Source: Chloroflexota bacterium
Lineage (GTDB): Bacteria; Chloroflexota; Anaerolineae; Aggregatilineales; Phototrophicaceae
DNA length: 64,000 nt
Reading direction: 5' to 3'
Assembly (NCBI GenBank): GCA_020161935.1
Contig: JAIUNI010000002.1
Location: 798,699 to 862,698, forward strand
Notes under the pieces: generated by a model
What the model was told of the DNA's origin: nothing
Seen by the model: the letters and a program-made list of their open reading frames with translations, nothing else
Database searches by the model: none
In this document: positions 7,889 through 15,065 of the stretch, in pieces
Position numbering within the stretch: the first letter of the stretch is position 1
Layout: the number at the start of each line of letters is the position of its first letter
Program-made: the position numbers and the translations under genes

Positions 7889-9067
7889 TTAACCGTTGTG
7901 GATAATCGAGATGTTGAGCGTTATCCCACAGCCGCCCGCGTCAGTCTGACCGACGACGCTGATTTCCGTCTCGGAGACGATGGTGAAATCATAAGTGAGC
8001 GGTTGGCCTTCAACCGTCATGGTGGCGATAAAGCGGTTCGGTTCGGGGTTTTCCACCACAATATCACCCGGCGCGGTTTGCCCTGACGAATTCATAAACG
8101 TGACAATATCAAACGGCGCATCACCGAGCGTTAGGGAAATCGACGGGAAGATACCGGCAGTCACATAAGCCGCGCATTCACCCGTTCCTACAGCCTCGGT
8201 CACGGTATACGTCCAGCTCCCCGGCAGCGGCGCGATTGCGTCACCAGATGCAGTCGCTTCCGGCGTGGCTTCCAGCGCGGGCGCGACTATGATGCCTTCC
8301 GGCAGCAGGGAGAGCGGGAGGGCGACGAGTTCGGCCTCCACATACGGCTCTGGCCCGACCGGTTCGCCGTCTGCCGCGCCATTCGCATCCAGCGGCACGC
8401 GGGCACGGCTGCCTGCGGGAATGGTGACGGTAACGCCATCCGAAGTGACCGTGCCTTCGCCTTCCACCACGCTTACGGTCATTTCGCCGCCCGGCTGCGC
8501 TTGGAAGTAGGCGCTTGAACCGAGTGTGATCTGGGCTTCGTTGACGGTCAGGTTAATCTTACCCTGACCTTCCGGCGTTTGAATCAGGATGCCACTGCTG
8601 GGCGCTTGCTCGCACGGCGCATCGTTGAGGCCGCTCTTGAAGTAGAAGGCTTGGAGCGGCGTTTGTTCTTCTTCCGCCGCGTTGGTCACTTCCACATCCC
8701 CAAAAAGGATCAGGGTGACATTTTGACCGGGGAGCGTTTCGGGCAGGTTGGCCTGAATTTTCATGAGCGCCACGCCCCACGCATCCTCATCCGTATCCAG
8801 CGGGCTGAGGACAAAGTTTTTAACCGACGCAATTTGCACCAGATCACCGGGTTCAGTGAACGTGAATGCCGGCGCATCGTCCACCGCTTCCGCACTCAGG
8901 TTGATATTGCCGTAACAGGCTTGGTTACGCCCTGTTTCGGCACAGGCGAGGTCAGTCGCATCCAACGCGGTCTTTACAATCGTTGGGCAGTCGGCAGCAC
9001 TCACCGCCGCTGCCGAGACACAAAAGATCATTAGAACGTACAACGGCCAATAACGAATCGTTTTCAA
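7889..9067 (-). CDS. Exported protein with FecR-like segment, paralogue A
   Basis: 392 residues starting at TTG, with a strong GGAGGGG ribosome-binding site. A signal peptide (about 1-24, ending SAAAVSA-AD) is followed by a Cys-containing N-terminal region with GRNQACYGNINL and an ILFGDVEVTN beta element. A FecR-like stretch (about 185-225) has SVVEGEGTVTSDGVTVTIPAGSR-type repeats of short strands. The C-terminal ~110 residues contain three Cys and form a separate domain. The upstream gene is a paralogue: the first ~265 residues are nearly the same and the C-termini are unrelated. It probably acts at the cell surface; no enzyme motif is visible. Confidence 0.75.
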   Translation of the reverse strand: MKTIRYWPLYVLMIFCVSAAAVSAADCPTIVKTALDATDLACAETGRNQACYGNINLSAEAVDDAPAFTFTEPGDLVQIASVKNFVLSPLDTDEDAWGVALMKIQANLPETLPGQNVTLILFGDVEVTNAAEEEQTPLQAFYFKSGLNDAPCEQAPSSGILIQTPEGQGKINLTVNEAQITLGSSAYFQAQPGGEMTVSVVEGEGTVTSDGVTVTIPAGSRARVPLDANGAADGEPVGPEPYVEAELVALPLSLLPEGIIVAPALEATPEATASGDAIAPLPGSWTYTVTEAVGTGECAAYVTAGIFPSISLTLGDAPFDIVTFMNSSGQTAPGDIVVENPEPNRFIATMTVEGQPLTYDFTIVSETEISVVGQTDAGGCGITLNISIIHNG

Positions 9068-9109
9068 CTCTCACCCCTCCTCACTCAAAAAAATGATGGT
9101 TAGCTGTCT

Positions 9110-10303
9110 TTACGGTGATTGCATCGTAAAGGTTGAAGTCAGTGTGCAGCTCCCGCGTATATCAACCGTCATGACTACTTGGCCTTCAAGCCGACTTTCG
9201 CTCAGTAAGTGATATTCTTGATGGATCGTTCCGTTCTGGATGGTCGCGTCAATGACGTAGGTGTTCGGGTCGGGTTGGGTAATGGTGTTGTCGCCCTGAA
9301 ACGCAGCCATGAAGACACTCAATGCGTTCATCAAGCTGGTATCGCCGACGTTTACATAAAATGGGAACACCAGAATGTTCGGTTCAAGCACCTGCTCAAC
9401 CCCCGGCGGGCAGCCCGCACCCGCCTCTAGGGTACCGGTTTCAACATCCCACAATCCGGCCTGTGGAATAATCGCACCGGAGGCGCTGCCCGCGTCAGCG
9501 GTCGATTCCACAGCGGGCGCAATCGTGATCGTTTCGGGTAATAGACTGAGCGGCAGGGCGGCGAGCGCGGCTCCATCATAGGGTTCGGGGCCAATGGGCG
9601 CACCTGCTGCCGAGAGGTTCGCATCCAACGGCACACGCGCTCGGCTGCCAGCGGGGACAGTGACCGTCACTCCATCAGCCGTCACCGTGCCTTCGCCTTC
9701 CACCACGCTGATGACGAGTTCGCCGTCCGGTTGGGCTTGGAAGTAAGCACTTGAACCGAGCGTAATTTCCACATCATCAACCGTGAGTTCGATCCTGCCC
9801 TGACCTTCTGGTGTTTGGATCAGGATGCCGCTGCTGGGTGCTTGCTCACACGGCGCATCATTCAAGCCGCTTTTGAAGTAGAAGGCTTGGAGCGGTGTTT
9901 GTTCTTCCACCGCCGCGTTGGTAATTTCCACATCGCCAAACAGGATGAGCGTGACATTTTGACCGGGGAGCGTTTCGGGCAGGTTGGCCTGAATCTTGAT
10001 GAGCGCTACGCCCCACGTATCGTTGGCGGTATCGAGTGGGCTGAGGACGAAGTTTTTGACCCCCGCGATTTCAACGAGGTCGCCCGGTTGGGTGAAGCTG
10101 AACGCGGGCGCATCCGCAGCGGCTTCGGCGATCAGGTTGACATTGCCATAACAGGCTTGGTTGCGTCCGGTTGTGCCGCACGCCTCGCTGGTCGCGTCTA
10201 GCGCGTTCTTGACGATGCTAGGGCAGTCAGCGGCATAGACGACCGACACCGAAATACACATCAGCAGTAAGACTTGGAACGGCAAATAACGTAAGGCTTT
10301 CAA
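9110..10303 (-). CDS. Exported protein with FecR-like segment, paralogue B
   Basis: 397 residues from a TTG start with a GGGGAGG ribosome-binding site. Signal peptide about 1-24 (ending SVVYA-AD). Residues ~25-265 closely match paralogue A encoded 42 bases downstream, including GRNQACYGNVNL and the FecR-like VVEGEGTVTADGVTV region followed by AGSRARVPLD. The C-terminal ~120 residues (beginning near PQAGLWDVETG, with Cys in GAGCPPG and GSCTL) differ completely from A. This suggests duplication followed by C-terminal domain exchange, with the common part acting as an export/anchor or presentation module. Function unknown. Confidence 0.75.
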   Translation of the reverse strand: MKALRYLPFQVLLLMCISVSVVYAADCPSIVKNALDATSEACGTTGRNQACYGNVNLIAEAAADAPAFSFTQPGDLVEIAGVKNFVLSPLDTANDTWGVALIKIQANLPETLPGQNVTLILFGDVEITNAAVEEQTPLQAFYFKSGLNDAPCEQAPSSGILIQTPEGQGRIELTVDDVEITLGSSAYFQAQPDGELVISVVEGEGTVTADGVTVTVPAGSRARVPLDANLSAAGAPIGPEPYDGAALAALPLSLLPETITIAPAVESTADAGSASGAIIPQAGLWDVETGTLEAGAGCPPGVEQVLEPNILVFPFYVNVGDTSLMNALSVFMAAFQGDNTITQPDPNTYVIDATIQNGTIHQEYHLLSESRLEGQVVMTVDIRGSCTLTSTFTMQSP

Positions 10304-10376
10304 GATATTATGCCTCCCCTACCCATGAAATGATGCAAAAAGTTTGTAAGATTGTCTGATTAATTTATACTTTTGA

Positions 10377-10412
10377 TTATAAATAAATAGCCCGTTTTGT
10401 GCGGGCTATTGT
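10377..10412 (-). terminator. Terminator after 111-aa gene
   Basis: A 9-bp stem AATAGCCCG / CGGGCTATT with a 7-base loop; on the minus strand it runs into a T-rich tail (TATTTATTTAT) 8 bases past the stop of the 10420-10755 gene. Confidence 0.75.
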
Positions 10413-10419
10413 TTGGTAT

Positions 10420-10755
10420 TTAGACAGGTTTATTGGGTTTGCGCCCTGATGAGCTGCTTGCTCTACTGAACCGCTTGGTTGGTGAAGCCGATTCAGCCGC
10501 TTTTTTAGCTGATTGAGGTTGGTACCAATCAGGATGGGCGGGCTGCTCGACAACTGGGCGTTGGCGTGGGGCTTTAACGGTGACGTGGTTATCACGCACG
10601 GTATCTTCTATTTCGACGGCTTTTTGCCGCAGCCGGTCGAGAAACGCGGTCACGCGCGGGTCGGGCAGATCGCTACTGGGGACACTTGGAGCCGCGTTTT
10701 TGTCTAGAGGCTTGATCTGAAGTTTATCTGCTTGTTGGCTGTTAGTCATATACAT
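10420..10755 (-). CDS. Hypothetical disordered basic protein, 111 aa
   Basis: Low-complexity, charged protein with a short predicted helix in the middle (RVTAFLDRLRQKAVEIEDTV, about 34-53) flanked by Pro/Ser/Lys-rich disordered ends (C-terminus SRASSSSGRKPNKPV). No membrane segment or known motif. A GGTAAG element precedes the first ATG; a second ATG two codons on is also possible. It is followed directly by a good terminator, so it is a monocistronic unit. No function is proposed. Confidence 0.55.
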   Translation of the reverse strand: MYMTNSQQADKLQIKPLDKNAAPSVPSSDLPDPRVTAFLDRLRQKAVEIEDTVRDNHVTVKAPRQRPVVEQPAHPDWYQPQSAKKAAESASPTKRFSRASSSSGRKPNKPV

Positions 10756-10930
10756 CCAATCACTTACCGCTTGGTCTAGAAGATCGGGCGATGGAGAATC
10801 GCCTTGTATTTACCGTACTGCAACATGCTTGGGGTGCATCCGCAGCTTTGCTGGTATTGATATGGGCGCGATTACAACAGATTCGCAAATTCAGGGGTCA
10901 GGTTGAAAGGTTCTGTAATGGCGATGACCA

Positions 10931-10963
10931 AAACCAGATGAAGTGTTCTGTTTCATCTGGTTT
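10931..10963. terminator. Bidirectional terminator downstream of DUF2269-like gene
   Basis: A 12-bp perfect stem (AAACCAGATGAA / TTCATCTGGTTT) with a 9-base loop, flanked by T-rich sequence on both strands. It lies 60 bases past the minus-strand membrane protein gene. No gene on the plus strand in this 267-base spacer is convincing. Confidence 0.7.
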
Positions 10964-11022
10964 TATTATATCACACGCGGACCGAACCCATTTGCGCCTC
11001 AAGACTGACCACTCTTTACAGG

Positions 11023-11517
11023 CTAATTAAACTTCGCCACCGCCAGAATAATGTTGATCAGCACGAACGCATCATGGGCGTAGACGATCATGCGTAAGCG
11101 GTTGAGGTCAGCCCGCATTTCGGGTGTGGCAGCCGCAGCACCATTCGCCGCAGCCGTAATCTGGTTTTGCAAACGGATGGCAATCGGGTTGATGCCCACG
11201 AACACGATCAGCAGCAGGATGATGTAAATGATCTGCTTGATGAACAGCCACGGCGGGGTAATCGTGCCGCCGATGCCCAGCAAACCCAGATGGCTCACGG
11301 CAAGTAAGCCCAAGCCGCTGAGGAGAATACCATTCCCCGCGATCATACCCGCGATGCTGCTGACTTTGATTTGAGCCAGCATCAAGGTTAGCTCGGCAGG
11401 CTTACCCTCATGGGTACGGATAAGCCGCTCAAAAATGAACGTGGTGAAGAATTGCGCTATCCACAGACCCGCGCAGATGATGTGGATAACGAGCAGTATG
11501 GTACGTGCGTTCAGCAT
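11023..11517 (-). CDS. DUF2269/CopD-like four-helix membrane protein
   Basis: 164 residues with four strongly hydrophobic helices (about 5-27, 52-78, 88-112, 140-162). Residues His12 and Trp19 in the first helix (IHIICAGLWIAQFF) and a His in helix 4 resemble the pattern of DUF2269/CopD-type integral membrane proteins, some of which bind haem or copper. No partner gene for metal or haem handling is adjacent. A G-rich ribosome-binding site precedes the ATG. An inverted repeat ATCCATC-TAAA-GATGGAT (11586-11603) lies upstream and could be an operator. Confidence 0.65.
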   Translation of the reverse strand: MLNARTILLVIHIICAGLWIAQFFTTFIFERLIRTHEGKPAELTLMLAQIKVSSIAGMIAGNGILLSGLGLLAVSHLGLLGIGGTITPPWLFIKQIIYIILLLIVFVGINPIAIRLQNQITAAANGAAAATPEMRADLNRLRMIVYAHDAFVLINIILAVAKFN

Positions 11518-11621
11518 AAGTTCCCCCGCAAGAACAAATTATCGATCACAATAACGCCAGTATAGGAGAAATCAATCGGGCAGTAATCCATCTAAAGATG
11601 GATATATCTATCCGTCAAAAT

Positions 11622-11657
11622 AAAAGAGACCTGCTCTGTCTAGAGCAGGTCTCTTTT
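11622..11657 (-). terminator. Strong terminator after 316-aa gene
   Basis: A 16-bp perfect stem (AAAAGAGACCTGCTCT and its complement) with a 4-base loop and T-rich flanks, 25 bases past the stop of the gene at 11682-12632. It could work in both directions. Confidence 0.85.
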
Positions 11658-11681
11658 GTTGACCATCAGGTGATGTAAGCG

Positions 11682-12632
11682 TTAAGCGCCCAAGTTCGGG
11701 TCAAGGGTTTTGATCGTGGCGAAGAAGCTGTTGAGCGCGGTTGGCATTAAGGTCAGCGAACCTTGTACGCTGGCAAGCTCGTTGTTCAGCGCGGCGTTCA
11801 GCGCGTCACCACCCGCCTTGAAGTAGGTGATGAGGTAATCGACCGCTGGCAGGATACACGCGGGGAAGCGCGGCTTATCCGTGTTCAGACTGCTTTCAAG
11901 CGTGCGGAACTGGCGCAGCAGGTCGGTCATTTGAGCCGCCGAGAGGATTGTAATGTCGATCTTGGGGTTGGTTTTTATGAAGTTGTTGTAGCCCTTACCG
12001 ATGAAATCCTCGGTATACCAGCGGGCGGCAGTACATTCGCTCCGGCTGAAATCGCGCACTTCAATCAACCACGGGTCTGTGACTTCAATTTCCAGATCTT
12101 CCAGCGCGTCGTAAACCACCAAGAGCCGATTTTCAAGCTGGATGCTCTGTTCGGCACGCTGCTGTTCGGTGGTGGGTGTCGTGTAGAAGTTATACAGGTC
12201 ACTGGCGGTCTTCGCGGCAGCCAACACGGCATCCTTCGCCGCTTTGGCGCAGGGCGGTGCAACATCCGTCACTTCAAAATTGGTTTGCCACACCTTCAGC
12301 GCGGCCTGTGCGGTTTGCACGTCCGGCACACGGGTGTTGATCGTGGTCGTACGTGCTTTGGTAAAGACTTCACCGGCGGCGGTACCGTTCGTACCCCACC
12401 ACGTATCCGCCGTACACGGGATTTCAGTTGGGGTTGCCGTTGGCGGTGGCGACGTGGGGATGATGGCGGCGAGGTTGACAGTCGCGGGGGTGCCGTCCGG
12501 CGTGGCCGAGCCGGGGATACCAATCGCGATGGAAGCCGCTACACCAATGATGACGAGCAGCAGGGTTAGCCCAATGCCGATACCTGCCACATGAAGAATA
12601 TCTTTGCCCATAGAGCCGGATTTCATGCTCAC
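11682..12632 (-). CDS. Membrane-anchored exported protein, unknown
   Basis: 316 residues. A single membrane helix at about 15-38 is followed by a Thr/Pro linker (PTSPPPTATPTEIP) and a helical extracytoplasmic domain with four or five Cys (for example PCTADTWW, PPCAKAAK, SECTAARWY, PACILPAV) that could form disulphides. The frame opens with GTG at 12632; an ATG two codons later is equally plausible. No known domain recognised. Monocistronic, with a strong terminator downstream. Confidence 0.65.
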   Translation of the reverse strand: MSMKSGSMGKDILHVAGIGIGLTLLLVIIGVAASIAIGIPGSATPDGTPATVNLAAIIPTSPPPTATPTEIPCTADTWWGTNGTAAGEVFTKARTTTINTRVPDVQTAQAALKVWQTNFEVTDVAPPCAKAAKDAVLAAAKTASDLYNFYTTPTTEQQRAEQSIQLENRLLVVYDALEDLEIEVTDPWLIEVRDFSRSECTAARWYTEDFIGKGYNNFIKTNPKIDITILSAAQMTDLLRQFRTLESSLNTDKPRFPACILPAVDYLITYFKAGGDALNAALNNELASVQGSLTLMPTALNSFFATIKTLDPNLGA

Positions 12633-12754
12633 CGTTCACTTTCCGCCAAAAGCCAACTGCTTTAGCTCATCGTTCTATGTTGTCATATCGTTAGTTTAAT
12701 TATGTTCTGGAGTTGGCGCAATTCGGGGTAAAGATTATGGCGAAGCTGTAACCA

Positions 12755-13402
12755 TTAAGCATCTAGCGTATCCAGCCAATCGAGAACAAAACGCATAATC
12801 TGAGCATCAGTTGTGTTCTCAATAATTTTGGGTAATAAAAATTCTGCAATCGATTTGTCATCATTAGCCAGTGTGGATAAAGAACCTTGGCGATCCGCAT
12901 CGCGCAAACTGCTTAAAAATAGCCCTTCAGCAACTGACCGAAAACGTAGGCCATTAACGCTATTAAAGCGGTCAAAAATTGATTTTGCCTGTAAATAGTA
13001 AGGCTCGTAACGTTTAAAAGTAATGTTTTCGAGTGCGTTATCCAACTTTTTGAGAAATGTCACCTCATCACTTAACTCATAGCGAATAAACTCATAATGA
13101 CGAATATCCGATGGCGCTTCACTGATGGAATCATGTGTAATCAAAATAACATCTTTATTCAGTGTATGAGCAATGCCTAATTCATAAAAGACATTTGGAT
13201 TACGTCCAGAACAATCGGCAATGATGATGTCGGCGCGATTGATATAGTCTTTGATTTTGTCGAGCAGTGGAACGGTTAGTACAGAAGCATCCGCGCGTTC
13301 ACAAATCAGATTATGGCGGGATTGTAAGTGATGGCGGAGGTACAAGTAAAAATAGTGTAACTCCGCCGAAAACGGCATGATAACAAAACACTGATCGGGC
13401 AT
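12755..13402 (-). CDS. Nucleoside deoxyribosyltransferase/TIR-like protein, gene 2 of pair
   Basis: 215 residues. The N-terminal ~135 form a Rossmann-like domain of the nucleoside 2-deoxyribosyltransferase / TIR-like superfamily: CFVIMPFSAE at the start, then IIADCSGRNPNVFYELGIAH with Asp63, Asn70, Glu74 and His79 in place of the usual active-site cluster. A C-terminal ~80-residue alpha-helical region has no recognised family. The 13409 gene, 6 bases upstream, encodes a second protein with the same motif at the same residue numbers, so the two form a bicistron. The region is AT-richer than its neighbours, a sign of transfer. Relatives often act on nucleotides or NAD in immune systems; the role here is inferred. 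Confidence 0.75.
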   Translation of the reverse strand: MPDQCFVIMPFSAELHYFYLYLRHHLQSRHNLICERADASVLTVPLLDKIKDYINRADIIIADCSGRNPNVFYELGIAHTLNKDVILITHDSISEAPSDIRHYEFIRYELSDEVTFLKKLDNALENITFKRYEPYYLQAKSIFDRFNSVNGLRFRSVAEGLFLSSLRDADRQGSLSTLANDDKSIAEFLLPKIIENTTDAQIMRFVLDWLDTLDA

Positions 13403-13408
13403 GTTTGT

Positions 13409-13819
13409 TTAGCTCGCGGCTTGCTGCGGTTCAGGTTGGCGGCGCTTGACCCATGAAAGCACATACTTAATCATATCCTCAGGTTTTTGAGGGTTGTAAG
13501 GCACAAAAAGCATCCCTGCAATATGTGGGGAAACCTGCTGTTCGCTTTCTTGAACAATCGGTAAAATTTGTTTACCTAAAGCATGTGCAAAACCAAGTTC
13601 ATAGAACACATTAGCGTTATTGCCGGTCAAATCTGCAATCACGAAGTCCGAACGTTCAATCATTTGGAGGATAGTTCGTTCAAATGAGTCACCAAGTTTT
13701 ATATCAGCCTCTGATGCTGATACAAAACCTTGTGCTTTCAGTGCCGTCGCAAGTTGATTGATAACCTCATGGTTTGTTTTCATGGGGTATGAAAAAAAGA
13801 CTGTAGGTGAATCACTCAT
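13409..13819 (-). CDS. Nucleoside deoxyribosyltransferase/TIR-like protein, gene 1 of pair
   Basis: 136 residues, a single domain. It begins VFFSYPMKTNHEVINQLATAL, like TIR/deoxyribosyltransferase-type proteins, and carries IADLTGNNANVFYELGFAHA with Asp63, Asn70, Glu74 and His79, the same spacing as in its downstream partner. The candidate nucleophile is Glu74 by analogy with nucleoside 2-deoxyribosyltransferases, in which a Glu in a similar loop attacks the sugar. Residues 33-50 (VSASEADIKLGDSFERTI) may form the sensor or substrate loop. It is the first gene of a two-gene unit in an AT-rich patch. Substrate (nucleoside or NAD) is not known. Confidence 0.75.
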   Translation of the reverse strand: MSDSPTVFFSYPMKTNHEVINQLATALKAQGFVSASEADIKLGDSFERTILQMIERSDFVIADLTGNNANVFYELGFAHALGKQILPIVQESEQQVSPHIAGMLFVPYNPQKPEDMIKYVLSWVKRRQPEPQQAAS

Positions 13820-13935
13820 TACGCTTGCCTTTACTGCTCTTACAATAACTACATATTATAACGCAATACAGCTTGATAAGGTATTAGAAATTGACACGAA
13901 CGACAACGATAATGTTTCTGTTTATTGTGAGAAAG

Positions 13936-14988
13936 TTAAATATTAACCGCCTCGCGCAGCCCGTAACGGACAATCGCGGCCTCAAGAATGGCGGCGACTA
14001 AACGGTCATGTTCCCACCCCGCCGCTAACCCTTGCAGGCACAGGTCGCTGTAACCGGGGTTCAGTCCCGGCAGCGGGTTAATCTCCAAGATATAGGGCTT
14101 GTCGTTGTCGTTGGCATCGAGGCGGAAGTCCACGCGCGACACGTCACGGCAGTCAATCGCGCGGAAAGTGCCTGCGGCGAGGCGCTGTAACTCGCGGGTT
14201 TGTGCCTCTGACAGCGGCGCGGGGCAGTGGTAGCGGTATTCGTCCAAGTCGGCGATGGTTTTCATCTCGTTGGTGTACACACCCGAATGACCTTCCCCAT
14301 ACGCCGCGTGATCGAGTTCGAGGATGGGCATAAACGTGAGGTTGGGCAGGTTGCCGATCATGCCCACCATCACCTCGCGCCCCGCGATATACCGCTCGAC
14401 CAAGATCGGCTGATTGTAACGCGCGACATGCCCTGCCACCCGCACCCGTAAATCCGCCACCGTCCGCACGATGCTGTCAGCGTTCGCGCCCATGCTCGTC
14501 CCTTCGGCGTTGGGTTTCACGAACAGCGGGAAGCGCAGTTCGCCGTCCTCGTTCAGCAGTTCGGGGTTAATTGCGTCCTCCGCCGACTCGAACAGTTGAA
14601 ATTCGGGGGTCGGCAGCCCGTAGGATTGCAGGACGCGCTTGGTCATGGCTTTGTCCAGCGCCACCGCGAGGCTGAGGACACGGCTGCCCGTATACGGGAT
14701 TTGCAGCATTTCCAGCACCGACGGTATCTGCGACTCACGGGCATCCCCGAAGTGGCTCTCGGCAATGTTGAAGCACAAATCCGGTTTGAACGCGGTGAGC
14801 CGTTCTACCAGATTAAACGGCGGCAGGATACTCGCCTCGAAAAACGCCGCCTCATGCCCCAAGCCTTGCAGCACACCGGCAATCGCGTTCGGCGTGCGTG
14901 GGCTGTCAAGATCATCCCAGCGGTCGGCGGGCATCCCTTCATAAGTCGGGGCATTCGATTTCAGGTTGGCTAACACGGCAATACGCAT
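13936..14988 (-). CDS. ATP-grasp ligase, D-Ala-D-Ala ligase-like
   Basis: 350 residues from the ATG at 14988, which has an AAGGAAAA ribosome-binding site; the longer frame is not needed. The fold is that of D-alanine-D-alanine ligases: an N-terminal domain with RIAVLANLK and CFNIAESHFG, the ATP-grasp core with LDKAMTKRVLQSYGLPTPEF, FPLFVKPNAEGTSMGA (glycine-rich loop), ILVERYIAGREVMVG, and the metal-binding end FRLDANDNDKPYILEINPLPG. The Glu and Asn of EINPLPG are the usual Mg ligands. It lies 77 bases downstream of kamA with no other cell-wall genes near, so it may ligate an amino acid or beta-amino acid rather than D-alanine. That is inference from context. Confidence 0.8.
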   Translation of the reverse strand: MRIAVLANLKSNAPTYEGMPADRWDDLDSPRTPNAIAGVLQGLGHEAAFFEASILPPFNLVERLTAFKPDLCFNIAESHFGDARESQIPSVLEMLQIPYTGSRVLSLAVALDKAMTKRVLQSYGLPTPEFQLFESAEDAINPELLNEDGELRFPLFVKPNAEGTSMGANADSIVRTVADLRVRVAGHVARYNQPILVERYIAGREVMVGMIGNLPNLTFMPILELDHAAYGEGHSGVYTNEMKTIADLDEYRYHCPAPLSEAQTRELQRLAAGTFRAIDCRDVSRVDFRLDANDNDKPYILEINPLPGLNPGYSDLCLQGLAAGWEHDRLVAAILEAAIVRYGLREAVNI

Positions 14989-15018
14989 GATATTTTCCTT
15001 AGTTGACAAGGTTATACA

Positions 15019-15056
15019 GCCTGCCGCCAATGGTTATAAGGGACGCGGCGGCAGGC
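15019..15056 (-). other. Hairpin between kamA and the ATP-grasp gene
   Basis: A 10-bp GC-rich perfect stem (GCCTGCCGCC / GGCGGCAGGC) with an 18-base loop and no T tract. It may set the ratio of the two products or stabilise the kamA mRNA. Confidence 0.45.
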
Positions 15057-15065
15057 ACAAATAGT

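Noticed and set aside
10791..11030. 79-residue plus-strand ORF
   Set aside because: Contains a strong terminator hairpin, no ribosome-binding site, unlike any coding pattern.
12755..13819. Classic TIR domain
   Set aside because: The motif is nearer to nucleoside deoxyribosyltransferases than to TIR; only a superfamily relation is claimed.
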